Source of the DNA: Vicinamibacterales bacterium
GTDB lineage: Bacteria; Acidobacteriota; Vicinamibacteria; Vicinamibacterales; UBA2999
Length of the DNA: 64,000 bases
Direction of reading: 5' to 3'
Assembly (NCBI GenBank): GCA_041394705.1
Contig: JAWKHS010000004.1
Span: forward strand, 496,001 to 560,000
Every line of letters starts with the position of its first letter. Position 1 is the stretch's first letter. The position numbers were made by a program, and so were the translations under genes. The notes under the pieces were generated by a model. It had not been told where the DNA came from and searched no databases. It saw only the letters and a program-made list of their open reading frames with translations. Of the stretch, positions 53,765-61,713 are shown one piece after another.

Positions 53765-55432
53765 CTAGTGCCTCCGCCCGTCGAACCGCGGCCGCGCCTC
53801 CGCGGCCGCCTGCAGCACGCCGGCGTGGACGGGCTCGATGGCCTCGGCGCCCATGTGGACGCGTCGGCAGCTCGGGCAGACGAGCGACGGCGCGTTCACG
53901 ACGAGGAGGGTCCCACCGGTCGGGCCGGCGCCGTGCGTGACGAGCGTGTCGGCGAGATCGCTCTGCCCGAACCCGAGCAGGAACAGACGGCGCCGCCACC
54001 AGTCCTCGCCCAGCCGCTCGTCGAACGCCAGACGTCCGGGCACCGGTCGCCCGGAGACCTCCAGGATCAGGTGGTCGCGGCCGACGCGCGCGAGCTCCGC
54101 GACGGCGGCGCCGAGGTCGGCGTCGTCCAGGTGCTCGAGCCAGTCGGCCGACGCGATCACCGTGGAGAACACGTGGTCGGCGAACGGGAGCGCCATGGGC
54201 GTGGCCTTCGAGTAGCGGGTCCGGTCCGGCCGGTCCAGCCGCCGCGCGACGTCGGCGCCCCACGCCCGAAGGCCTGCCTTGGCCAGAGCGTCCACCAGCT
54301 GGCCCTGCCCCGCGCCCGCGTGCAGCACGCTGCCACCCGACGGCGTGATGGCGGTCACGACGTCGACGGCGCCGCCCACCGGCGTCGTCCAGGCGTCGTC
54401 TCGCCCGCCCAGCGCCAGGCTGGGCCGCAGGCGGGAGAACGCGTCGAAGGCGCCGCTGCGCGCGCGCCGGGCCGCGGCGTGCGAGGCGAACCACGCCCGC
54501 GCCTCGAGCGCGGCCGCGACGCGCTCGTCGAGCGGGAGCGCGGCATCGGCCGCGCGCGCCGGATAGCCCGGGGCCGCGTCCACGAGGGCGCGCGCCTCGT
54601 CCCCGGCGCCCAGCACGACGAACGGCACGCCGGCGGCCAGGGCCAGGCGGACGCCGTCGCGTCCGCCGGTGAGCACGGCCGACGCGGTGGCGAGGTTCGC
54701 CCGCGCGTGCGCCCAGTCGAGGGCGCTGCCGGCGGTGTCGAGGGGCACGTCGGCCACCAGGCCCGGCCACGCCGCGCGGACGGCCGCGAGCGCGGCCGTG
54801 AACTCCACGCGCCGCGCGGGCGCGCAGTCGATCATGACGAGGTGGTCGGTGAAGTCGCGGGCCGCCGTCTCGAGGAACGGAGCGGCGTAGAGCGCGTCGT
54901 CCACGAGGCGGTGCGGGATGCCGGCGTCGCGCAGGCGCCGCGCGCTCAGCGGGTCGGCGACGCTCAGGTCGGTCAGGCCGGCCAGGACTTCGTGTCCCTC
55001 GAGCTCCGGGCCGACGACGGCGCCGACGAGATAGGTCGCCAGGTCCAGGTGCTGGGCCGCGCCGAGGATCGCGAGCAGGTGGCGGGAGGGCCGCCCGGCC
55101 AGCGTGTCGCCGGCGACGACCACCAGGTCCACCTCGGCGAAGACGCGCCGGAGTGACGGGGATGCCAGCGCCGCGGCGATGGCGGCGTCGAGGGGGCCGT
55201 CGGCGAGGTCCTGCCAGTCGCCGCGCACGTAGGCGTGGCGGACGAGGCCGCCGGCCCTGGCGAGCAGCTGGCGCGTCGCGGCGGACGCGGCGAGGCTGAC
55301 GACGTCGGGCGTGTCACCGCCGTCGTTGAAGAGACCGACGGCCAGCGGCTGGGGCCGCGGCGTGGGTCGCCCGCCGGCGCCGGACTCGAAGCCCGGAATC
55401 GGCGGGATCATGCGGGGGAGTGGTCGTTCCAT
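53765..55432 (-). CDS. Polysaccharide pyruvyltransferase-like / methyltransferase fusion
   Basis: A 555-residue protein. The N-terminal half (about 25-310) has the segment order of polysaccharide pyruvyl transferases: DLVVVAGDTL, LSVADPLSARRLRDAGI, and an R-containing GGRDGVRLALAAGVPFVVLG near the end. The canonical RxH is not conserved, so catalysis is uncertain. The C-terminal half (about 365-540) is a methyltransferase (SVLHAGAGQGQLVDALAKAG, FSTVIASADWLEHL). A CxxC pair lies near the end (LVCPSCRRV). ATG 55432 is chosen for its strong GGGGAGG ribosome site over a TTG at 55450. A gap of 140 nt to the GT4 gene suggests a separate promoter. It would decorate a glycan. Confidence 0.6.
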   Translation of the reverse strand: MERPLPRMIPPIPGFESGAGGRPTPRPQPLAVGLFNDGGDTPDVVSLAASAATRQLLARAGGLVRHAYVRGDWQDLADGPLDAAIAAALASPSLRRVFAEVDLVVVAGDTLAGRPSRHLLAILGAAQHLDLATYLVGAVVGPELEGHEVLAGLTDLSVADPLSARRLRDAGIPHRLVDDALYAAPFLETAARDFTDHLVMIDCAPARRVEFTAALAAVRAAWPGLVADVPLDTAGSALDWAHARANLATASAVLTGGRDGVRLALAAGVPFVVLGAGDEARALVDAAPGYPARAADAALPLDERVAAALEARAWFASHAAARRARSGAFDAFSRLRPSLALGGRDDAWTTPVGGAVDVVTAITPSGGSVLHAGAGQGQLVDALAKAGLRAWGADVARRLDRPDRTRYSKATPMALPFADHVFSTVIASADWLEHLDDADLGAAVAELARVGRDHLILEVSGRPVPGRLAFDERLGEDWWRRRLFLLGFGQSDLADTLVTHGAGPTGGTLLVVNAPSLVCPSCRRVHMGAEAIEPVHAGVLQAAAEARPRFDGRRH

Positions 55433-55572
55433 GCCCTCCCCAGGGAGCAACGGCCGTGCCGGGCGGGCAGTGTCAGGCGGGCGTGGGCGTCGGTGTGCAG
55501 GGTGGGCGGACCGGATGTCGGCGGGCCGTCACGGGGTCCCGAACGGCGCGTCGCCGCGCCGACAGCGGCCGG

Positions 55573-56694
55573 TCAGGCCAGGCGCTGGTACTCGCGCAGG
55601 TAGCCGCTGACCATCCGGTCGATCGTGAACTCGAGCTGGTAGCGGACCCGCGCGCGCTGACAGAGCGCACGCAGCGCGTGGGGCGCGGTCCCGCGCGCCA
55701 CCGCGATCGTCTCGGCGAGCGCCCGCGCGTCGCTCGGATCGAAGAGCCAGCCCGTCTGGCCGTCCTCGACGAGCTCGGTCAGCTCCGGCACGTTGCAGGC
55801 GACGACCGGCACCTGATCGCAGAACGCCTCGAGCACCGCCAGCGGCTGCTCGCCGTCCCCCGAGGGGAGCACGAGCAGATCGGCGGCGCTCGCGAACTCC
55901 CGGACGGACGCCCCGGCGCGCGCCGCGCGAACGCGTACCGGCCCATCCGACGGCCACGTCACGCTCGTCGTCTCCGGCCCGCCGAAGACCACGCAGAGGA
56001 CGTTCAACTTCCCGTCCACGTGCGTCAGGGCGTTGGCCAGGAGGCGATGGTCGACCGACGAGCTCGTCGCGCTGACGTAGCAGAGCACCAGTCCCCCGCC
56101 CTCGCGCCACGCCTGCATCTCCTTCACGAGCGCCGTGTCGGAGGTGGCGGGCGGCTCGGGCGGGATGCCGTATGGCACCACGGCGAGCTGGCGGCGCACC
56201 ACGCCCTTCGAGACGAAGTAGTCGGCCACCGCCCAGGTCGGCACGACGGCGCGATCCACCAGGTTCATCACCTCGAGGTCGTAGGGCTTGCGGCCGGCCG
56301 TGGGACGCGAGACCGTCCACTCGTGGGTCGTCTGGAGGATGGGCACGCGCTCGGCGGCCTTGCGCGACGCCGCGATCGCAATCACGCTCGGCACCGTGCC
56401 GTGCGTGTGCAGGACGTCGAAGGCCGAGGCCGTGCCCAGCCGCTCGTGGATGAACTGCACGACGTCGGCGTTCGGGCCCGTCTGCCGCGCGGCGAGCGAG
56501 TCCACGGCGTGGACGTCGACGCCGTGGGAGGCGAGCGACGACAGCAGCTCGCCGTGGTTGGCGAGACCGTTGGCGGCCGTCCTGGACGTGACGACGGACA
56601 CGTGGTGCCCGGCGCGCTTCTGGCCGATCGCCAGGTCCGTCACCGCGTGCCCGGCCGCTCCCGAAAGGAAGCCCGTGAGGTGGAGGATGCGCAC
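55573..56694 (-). CDS. GT4-family glycosyltransferase
   Basis: A 373-residue GT-B transferase. The N-terminus MRILHLTGFLSGAAGHAVTD and the acceptor-side segment DVLHTHGTVPSVIAIAA are typical of group 1/GT4 enzymes. The donor-binding end has the E-x7-E-type segment as PLAVLEAFCDQVPVVACNVP. It would transfer a sugar from an NDP or CMP donor to a glycan. It starts 4 nt after the stop of the second motB and so belongs to the nonulosonate-stator operon. No membrane segment. Confidence 0.88.
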   Translation of the reverse strand: MRILHLTGFLSGAAGHAVTDLAIGQKRAGHHVSVVTSRTAANGLANHGELLSSLASHGVDVHAVDSLAARQTGPNADVVQFIHERLGTASAFDVLHTHGTVPSVIAIAASRKAAERVPILQTTHEWTVSRPTAGRKPYDLEVMNLVDRAVVPTWAVADYFVSKGVVRRQLAVVPYGIPPEPPATSDTALVKEMQAWREGGGLVLCYVSATSSSVDHRLLANALTHVDGKLNVLCVVFGGPETTSVTWPSDGPVRVRAARAGASVREFASAADLLVLPSGDGEQPLAVLEAFCDQVPVVACNVPELTELVEDGQTGWLFDPSDARALAETIAVARGTAPHALRALCQRARVRYQLEFTIDRMVSGYLREYQRLA

Positions 56695-56698
56695 GCGC

Positions 56699-57415
56699 CT
56701 ACCCCTCCGCCCCTCGAGGCGCGGGAGCGGACCCGTGAGCCGGCGGCTCCTCGGTTCGCTCGGTGCGCCCGTTGAGGATCACGACGTCGACGCGCCGGTT
56801 CCTGGCGCGCCCTTCCGCGGTGGCGTTGTCGGCGCGCGGGCGGAACTCCGAGTAGCCGGCCGCGGACAGCCGGTCGGCCGCCAGGCCGCCGTCGAGGATG
56901 AAGAACTCCACCACGCGCGTGGCGCGCGCCGTGGACAGATCCCAGTTCGACTCGAAGCGCGCCGTCCTGATCGGCCGATCGTCGGTGTGTCCCTCGACGC
57001 GCACGCCGTTGGGCAGCCCGGCCAGGACCGCGGCGACGCGGCCGAGCATCCGGGCCGCATCCGGCGTCAGGTCCGCCTGCCCGACGGCGAACGAGCCGGC
57101 CTCGGGCACCTCGATGACGAGGCCGCGCGGGTCGTCCACCAGCTGCAGGTAGCCGGCGGCGAGCTCGGCCTGGAGCGCGTCCTCGACGTGGTGCCGCAGC
57201 TGCTCCGCCTCGCCGGGCACGGGCGGGCCCTCGGGCGCGGGAGCCACGGCGGCCGCCGGCGGCGCGGGAGCCACCGCGGCCAGTGCCGCGCGGGTCTCGG
57301 CGAGCGAGCCCGCGTAGAGCGCGGTGAAGAACGCGCACAGGAGCGTCATGAAGTCCGCGTACGAGACGAGCCAGCGATCGCGCGACACGCGGGTGGCGGA
57401 GAGCTGGATGTTCAT
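56699..57415 (-). CDS. Second MotB-like stator protein
   Basis: A 238-residue MotB/OmpA protein. One transmembrane helix carries the ion-binding Asp, D21 (SYADFMTLLCAFFTALYA). A Pro/Ala linker and an OmpA-like peptidoglycan-binding domain follow (VEGHTDDRPIRTARFESNWD, NRRVDVVI). It is shorter than the MotB at 37116 and lacks that protein's Gly/His N-terminus. It overlaps the MotA-like gene by 4 nt (ATGA). Its place between a sugar cytidylyltransferase-motA pair and a glycosyltransferase is unusual. Ion specificity cannot be called from the Asp alone. Confidence 0.9.
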   Translation of the reverse strand: MNIQLSATRVSRDRWLVSYADFMTLLCAFFTALYAGSLAETRAALAAVAPAPPAAAVAPAPEGPPVPGEAEQLRHHVEDALQAELAAGYLQLVDDPRGLVIEVPEAGSFAVGQADLTPDAARMLGRVAAVLAGLPNGVRVEGHTDDRPIRTARFESNWDLSTARATRVVEFFILDGGLAADRLSAAGYSEFRPRADNATAEGRARNRRVDVVILNGRTERTEEPPAHGSAPAPRGAEG

Positions 57416-58242
57416 GACTTCACGAGCCGCGCGCGCGGCACCCTGGGCGGCGGCGCACCCTCGCGGGGCAGGCCGTGCCAGGCGATGAGCAGGCTGCGCA
57501 GGTGGCCGTCCACGAGCGTGGGGTGCATCCCCTGCTGGATGGCGACGGCGCCCTCGATCACGACTTCGCGGTTGAGCGCGGCCTGGCGGGCCAGGCTCCG
57601 CAGCCGCGTCGCGAGGGGCAGGAACACGAGGTTGGCGAGGCCCACGCCGTACACCGTCGCCACGAAGGCCACCGCGATGCCGGGGCCGACGGCCGATGGG
57701 GACGACAGGTGTTCCATGGCCTGGATGAGGCCGAGCACCGCGCCCAGGATGCCGAGGGTCGGCGCGTATCCGCCCGCCGCCTCCAGGACGAGCGCGCACT
57801 CGGCGTCGGCCTCTTCGCGGACCTGGCTGAACGTCTTCAGCGTGTGCCGGACGTCGGCGGCCGGGACGCCGTCCACCAGGAGCGTGATCGCCCGCAGCAG
57901 GAACGGGTCGTCGTGCGTGCCGAGCTCGCTCTCCAGGGACAGGGCGCCGCGCGTCCGTGCACGCGTCGCGTAGTCGGCCATCCTCGACAGGAGCGCCGTG
58001 TCGGACTCCGGCCGCCGGCCGAAGGCCGAGGCGAGGGCGCGGGCCGTCCGGACGAGGAGGCTGAACGGAAAGCTGAACACCACCGCCACCAGCGTCCCGC
58101 CGAACACGACGAGCGCCGCCGCCGGCTGGACCAGCGTCGCCAGGCGGCCGCCGTCCATCGACTGCGCGGCCACGACGAGTCCCACGGTCAGCGGCACGCT
58201 GAACAGGAACGCCGCGTCCGACGCGCGCCGGCGGGTCGTCAT
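57412..58242 (-). CDS. Second MotA-like stator protein (MotP/PomA-like)
   Basis: A 276-residue protein with four transmembrane segments. The first two are separated by a short loop with GGTLVAVVFSFPFSLLV, as in MotP/PomA-type stators. The third and fourth are GYAPTLGILGAVLGLIQAM and AVAFVATVYGVGLANLVFLP. Sodium stators carry Thr at two positions here; this one has Ala at the first (GAVLG) and Thr at the second (ATVYG), so the coupling ion is ambiguous. ATG 58242 overlaps the cytidylyltransferase stop by 4 nt, and its own stop overlaps motB2 by 4 nt. It is more PomA-like than the MotA at 38054, so the two pairs are not a recent duplication. Confidence 0.88.
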   Translation of the reverse strand: MTTRRRASDAAFLFSVPLTVGLVVAAQSMDGGRLATLVQPAAALVVFGGTLVAVVFSFPFSLLVRTARALASAFGRRPESDTALLSRMADYATRARTRGALSLESELGTHDDPFLLRAITLLVDGVPAADVRHTLKTFSQVREEADAECALVLEAAGGYAPTLGILGAVLGLIQAMEHLSSPSAVGPGIAVAFVATVYGVGLANLVFLPLATRLRSLARQAALNREVVIEGAVAIQQGMHPTLVDGHLRSLLIAWHGLPREGAPPPRVPRARLVKS

Positions 58243-58955
58243 CGCCCGGCTCCCGTCTGGTCGAGCTCCACGGGCGGGCGGACGCGGTCGGCCGCCTCGA
58301 TCAAGGCGGCGAGCGGCCACGGCTCCTGGCTCGGACCGGCCTCGTGGTAGACGCGGCGCATGAAATCGAGGTCCTCGGCCGTGTCCACCGTGAAGCGGAG
58401 GTCGGGCCGGCGCAGGTCCGACGGCGCCAGGGCGTCGACCGCCCGCGACCGTCCGTCGCGCCGGATGAACGGCGTGACGTGCTCGCGGTCGTAGGGGTCG
58501 GTCGCCAGCGCCGCGGCCCGGACGAGCGCCGGCATCGCGATGGCCTCGACCGTCGCACCGAGCGGCAGCCCGTAGTCCACGACGTAGTCGGCGCCGGAGC
58601 GCAGGAGGATCCCGAGGGTGCGCAGCGGCGAGTCCATGTCAACGGCCGGATTGTCGGCCGTCGCGCGGATGATGGCGGGCGTGCCCAGGAGCGATGCCGC
58701 GAAGGCGTAGCGCCCCAGCACGTCGTCGGCCGAGCCGCGGAGCACGGGCACGCCGAGCCGGTCGGCCTCGTCCACGAGGAGGTCGTCCTCGAGCAGCGTG
58801 GTGGTCGCCACGACCACCGGCAGTCCGCTGCGGAAGGCGAGCCGCTCGACCACCCTGGCAAGCAGCGTGCGGCCGGCGAGGGGCACGAGCGCCTTGCCGG
58901 GCAGGCGCGTGGAGCCCATCCGGGCCTGGATCACGATCGCGGCCGGCGCGCTCAT
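58239..58955 (-). CDS. SpsF-like cytidylyltransferase
   Basis: A 238-residue CTP-dependent sugar-acid cytidylyltransferase-family protein (relatives: SpsF, NeuA, PseF, KdsB). The N-terminal signature AIVIQARMGSTRLPGKALVP binds CTP. The later segments IIRATADNPAVDMDSP and YDREHVTPFIRR fit the SpsF branch. In this operon it is the best candidate to make the CMP-activated nonulosonic acid from the NeuB product. It overlaps the ATP-grasp gene and the motA2 gene by 4 nt each. Whether it acts on the nonulosonate or on another sugar is open. Confidence 0.8.
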   Translation of the reverse strand: MSAPAAIVIQARMGSTRLPGKALVPLAGRTLLARVVERLAFRSGLPVVVATTTLLEDDLLVDEADRLGVPVLRGSADDVLGRYAFAASLLGTPAIIRATADNPAVDMDSPLRTLGILLRSGADYVVDYGLPLGATVEAIAMPALVRAAALATDPYDREHVTPFIRRDGRSRAVDALAPSDLRRPDLRFTVDTAEDLDFMRRVYHEAGPSQEPWPLAALIEAADRVRPPVELDQTGAGR

Positions 58956-59959
58956 GCCACCTCCTCGATCACGGGCATCGCCTGGTATTCGTGCAGCGCC
59001 ACGCGGCTGCCCTCCAGGAAGACCGACGTCTCGTAGCTCGACATCCACAGCCCGTCGCGGAAGCGGCCGATGGACGGGGGCACGCGGAGGCCGGCGGCCA
59101 GGTCGACGAGCATCCGCGGCAGGTCGGCGCCCGCGTGGATCGTCAGCGGGATGCCGCCCGAGAAGCGCGGGTTGATCTCGAAGACGATCGGGCGGCCGTC
59201 CACTACGCGGCACTGGATGTTCACGGCGCCCGCGAACTGGAGCGTCGCGGCGCAGCGCCTGGCCACCTGGATGAGCGACGGGTCGTTCACGGTCCGGCCC
59301 CGGTCGGAGACGCCGGCGCGGATGACGTCGCGCAGCCGCGGGACGATGGACAGCGGCTGGCCCGAGAAGTCGCAGAGCATGTCGATCGTGTACTCGGGGC
59401 CGTCGAGGAACGACTGCACCACGGCGTCGGGCACGTAGCCGGCGAAGAAGTCCAGCTCGCGGCGCGTGCGCACCGCGTAGGCGCCCACGCCGCCCCGGCC
59501 CCGCCGCGGCTTGATGAAGAGCGGGAACTCCAGCGTCTCCGGGAGCGCGTCCGGCAGCCACGACTCGGCCGCGGCGATCCCGCGCTCGGTCAGATAGCGG
59601 CACGTCGCGAACTTGTCCTCGCACAGCTCCGAGGTCTGGGCCGGCGAGGCGGCGACGCGGATGCCGTGCTCGCGGAAGCGCGCCGCGGCCCGGCCGAAGA
59701 GCACCAGCTCGTCGTCGATCGTCGGGACGACGAGCGCCACGCGCTCGCCGACGCAGATCTCGAGGATGTGATCGATGTAGCCCGGGTCGGTCGAGAGCGG
59801 CACGCGGTAGGCCTGGTTGGCGGCGTGCACGGCCGGCGAGAGCGGGTTGATGTCGGTGACGATGACGCTCCCGCCGCGGTGGCGGGCCACGGCCCGCTGG
59901 AAGGCGCGGACGAGGGGCACGCGCCGCGAACCGGCGGTGATGAGGACGTTAAGCGACAT
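58952..59959 (-). CDS. ATP-grasp enzyme in nonulosonate operon
   Basis: A 335-residue ATP-grasp ligase related to the carbamoyl-phosphate synthase large-subunit fold. The N-terminal pre-ATP domain (MSLNVLITAGSRRVPLVRAF) is followed by the nucleotide-binding loop FPLFIKPRRGRGGVGAY and the metal-binding motif PIVFEINPRFSGGIPL. It joins a carboxylate to an amine or thiol using ATP. Substrate unknown: a carboxylate on the sugar or an amino-acid substituent is possible. Similar enzymes are often found beside NeuB genes. It overlaps NeuB by 11 nt and the cytidylyltransferase by 4 nt. Confidence 0.8.
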   Translation of the reverse strand: MSLNVLITAGSRRVPLVRAFQRAVARHRGGSVIVTDINPLSPAVHAANQAYRVPLSTDPGYIDHILEICVGERVALVVPTIDDELVLFGRAAARFREHGIRVAASPAQTSELCEDKFATCRYLTERGIAAAESWLPDALPETLEFPLFIKPRRGRGGVGAYAVRTRRELDFFAGYVPDAVVQSFLDGPEYTIDMLCDFSGQPLSIVPRLRDVIRAGVSDRGRTVNDPSLIQVARRCAATLQFAGAVNIQCRVVDGRPIVFEINPRFSGGIPLTIHAGADLPRMLVDLAAGLRVPPSIGRFRDGLWMSSYETSVFLEGSRVALHEYQAMPVIEEVA

Positions 59960-61025
59960 GTTCGGATCCCTTGTCGGCGAGGCCGAGGTCCAGGAGGTCG
60001 AAAGGCGCGCCGGCGGCGACGTCGCGCGTCAGGCGCCGGCCGACGAGCTCGCGCTGCCGTTCGGCGCCGAGCCCGAGCGCCGGGCGAAGGGCAATGAGAT
60101 CGTCGGCCGACACCACGTGGCCCGCGGGCAGCGCGCGCCGGGCGTGGAGCGACCGGCGGCTGGGCGCGAGGTTCGGACGCTCGGCCGGGAGGCAGGCCTT
60201 CAGGCCGGTGCCGAGCGCGGCGGCCGCGCGCGCCGCGATCTTGACGACGGCCGCGAGTTCCTCGGGCGTGCTCGACACGGCGGCATCGACGCTGCCGTCG
60301 CCGTGCTGGAGCACGAGGTGCCGCTCGTAGAGGGCGGCGCCCATCGCCACGGCCAGCGGCACGGCGAAGGTGTCGTGCCCGTGGTCCGACAGCCCCACGA
60401 CGGCCGAACAGGCCATGCCGAGCGTCGCGATGGCGCGCAGGTTCTCGCTGCCGGTCGGCACCGGGTAGGCCGACACGCAGTGCAGCAGCGCGATGCCCCG
60501 GGCGCCGGCCCGCGCCGCCCACAGGACGGCGCGCTGCGCCTCGTCCAGGCCGGCCATGCCGGTCGAGAGGATCAGGGGCTTGCCGGTCGCGCCGGCACGC
60601 TCGATGAGGCGCGTCCAGGTGAGGTCGCCGCTGGCGATCTTGTAGGCGTCCACGCCCACGCGCTCCATCAGGTCCACGGCGGCTTCCGAGAGCGGGGTCG
60701 CGATGAAGGCCAGGCCGTGGCGGCGGGCGCGCTCGGCCACGCGCCGGTAGTCCAGTTCGCTCAGCTCGAAGCGGCGGAAGAACGCCACGAGGGAGGGCGC
60801 GTCCACGTGCACAGGCGCGGGGGCGCCGGGCGCGACGAGCGCCTCGGCCTCGAGCACCTGCACCTTGACGGCGCTGGCGCCCGCCTCGGCGGCCGCGTCC
60901 ACGAGCGCGAGCGCCCGCTCGACCGAGCCGTCGTGGTTCAACCCGATCTCGGCGATGACGAACAGCGGCGCGCCGTCGCCGATCGGCGTTCCGCCGATGC
61001 AGAGCTGGGTCGCGTCAGGCAGCAT
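59949..61025 (-). CDS. Nonulosonic acid synthase (NeuB/PseI family)
   Basis: A 358-residue synthase that condenses a C6 sugar with phosphoenolpyruvate to give a nine-carbon 2-keto acid. The N-terminal barrel has AEIGLNHDGSVERALALVD, a metal and PEP site with K54, ILSTGMAGL, CVSAYPVP and GLSDHGHDTFAV. The C-terminal antifreeze-like SAF domain is recognisable (RPNLAPSRRSLHARRALPAG). Sialic, legionaminic and pseudaminic acid branches are not separable by eye; the PseG-like neighbour favours a pseudaminic-type product. ATG at 61025 follows GGAGGG and overlaps the HAD gene by 11 nt. Confidence 0.92.
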   Translation of the reverse strand: MLPDATQLCIGGTPIGDGAPLFVIAEIGLNHDGSVERALALVDAAAEAGASAVKVQVLEAEALVAPGAPAPVHVDAPSLVAFFRRFELSELDYRRVAERARRHGLAFIATPLSEAAVDLMERVGVDAYKIASGDLTWTRLIERAGATGKPLILSTGMAGLDEAQRAVLWAARAGARGIALLHCVSAYPVPTGSENLRAIATLGMACSAVVGLSDHGHDTFAVPLAVAMGAALYERHLVLQHGDGSVDAAVSSTPEELAAVVKIAARAAAALGTGLKACLPAERPNLAPSRRSLHARRALPAGHVVSADDLIALRPALGLGAERQRELVGRRLTRDVAAGAPFDLLDLGLADKGSEHVA

Positions 61026-61713
61026 GGGCCCTCCACTCGGGCGAAAACATCCGGGCGGCCACGCCCGGGACGGCGGCCAGCGAGGCCACCACGATGTCGG
61101 CGAGGCCGGCGGTCCGGTCGCCCGTCGGCACCGCGCGCGCGGGCAGCCAGATCGTCCGCAGGCCGGCCTCCCGGGCCCCGGCGATGTCACAGACGGGGTC
61201 GTCGCCGACGAAGATCGCGGCCTCGCGCGCCACGCCCAGCCGGCGGCAGGCCTCGTGGAAGGGCGCGCGATCGGGCTTGCCCTGTCCGGTGCCGTGCTCG
61301 GTCGCGTAGACGACCGTCGACACGAGCGCGCCGAGGCCGAGCGCCCGCACCTTCCGCGCCTGGATGTCCGGCCGGCCGTTGGTGACGATGCCCAGGCGCC
61401 AGCCCGGCGCCAGGGCGCAGAGCACCGAGCGGGTGAGCTCGGGGAGCGCCAGGTCGGGCACGTGCGTGCGCATCAGGTCCACCAGGCCGGGGACGGCGGC
61501 CGCGCCGAGGCCGGCGCGGCCGGCCAGCGCCTGGAGCTCCTGGCCGCGGGCCGCCTGGAAGGCGTCGAGCAGCACCTCCAGCGCGGCGCCGGCCGTGAGC
61601 GGGCTCGTGGTCGCCACGTGCGCCGCCACCGCCCGGAAGCCGCTGAGGATGAACCGCTCGTGCGCGTAGAGCGTGTCGTCCAGATCGAAGAGGACCGCGC
61701 GGGGCTCACGCAT
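61015..61713 (-). CDS. HAD-superfamily phosphatase in nonulosonate operon
   Basis: A 232-residue HAD hydrolase with D10-L-D12 (VLFDLDDTLYAHE), GIVTNGRP, the Lys segment GQGKPDRAPFHEAC and IFVGDDPVCDIAGA. It has a helical cap. In the animal-type route a HAD enzyme (NANP) removes a 9-phosphate after condensation, so a similar role next to NeuB is possible. The PseG-like enzyme upstream, however, points to the non-phosphorylated bacterial route. It overlaps its upstream gene by 8 nt and NeuB by 11 nt. Confidence 0.85.
   Translation of the reverse strand: MREPRAVLFDLDDTLYAHERFILSGFRAVAAHVATTSPLTAGAALEVLLDAFQAARGQELQALAGRAGLGAAAVPGLVDLMRTHVPDLALPELTRSVLCALAPGWRLGIVTNGRPDIQARKVRALGLGALVSTVVYATEHGTGQGKPDRAPFHEACRRLGVAREAAIFVGDDPVCDIAGAREAGLRTIWLPARAVPTGDRTAGLADIVVASLAAVPGVAARMFSPEWRAHAA

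Noticed and set aside
57412..58242. ExbB/TolQ assignment for the second MotA-like protein
   Set aside because: Four helices with a large loop between helices 2 and 3, and a partner with an OmpA peptidoglycan domain, fit MotA/PomA rather than ExbB/TolQ.
58952..59959. Carbamoyl-phosphate synthase large subunit
   Set aside because: Only one ATP-grasp module and 335 residues, against about 1070 for CarB; the sugar-operon context also argues against it.
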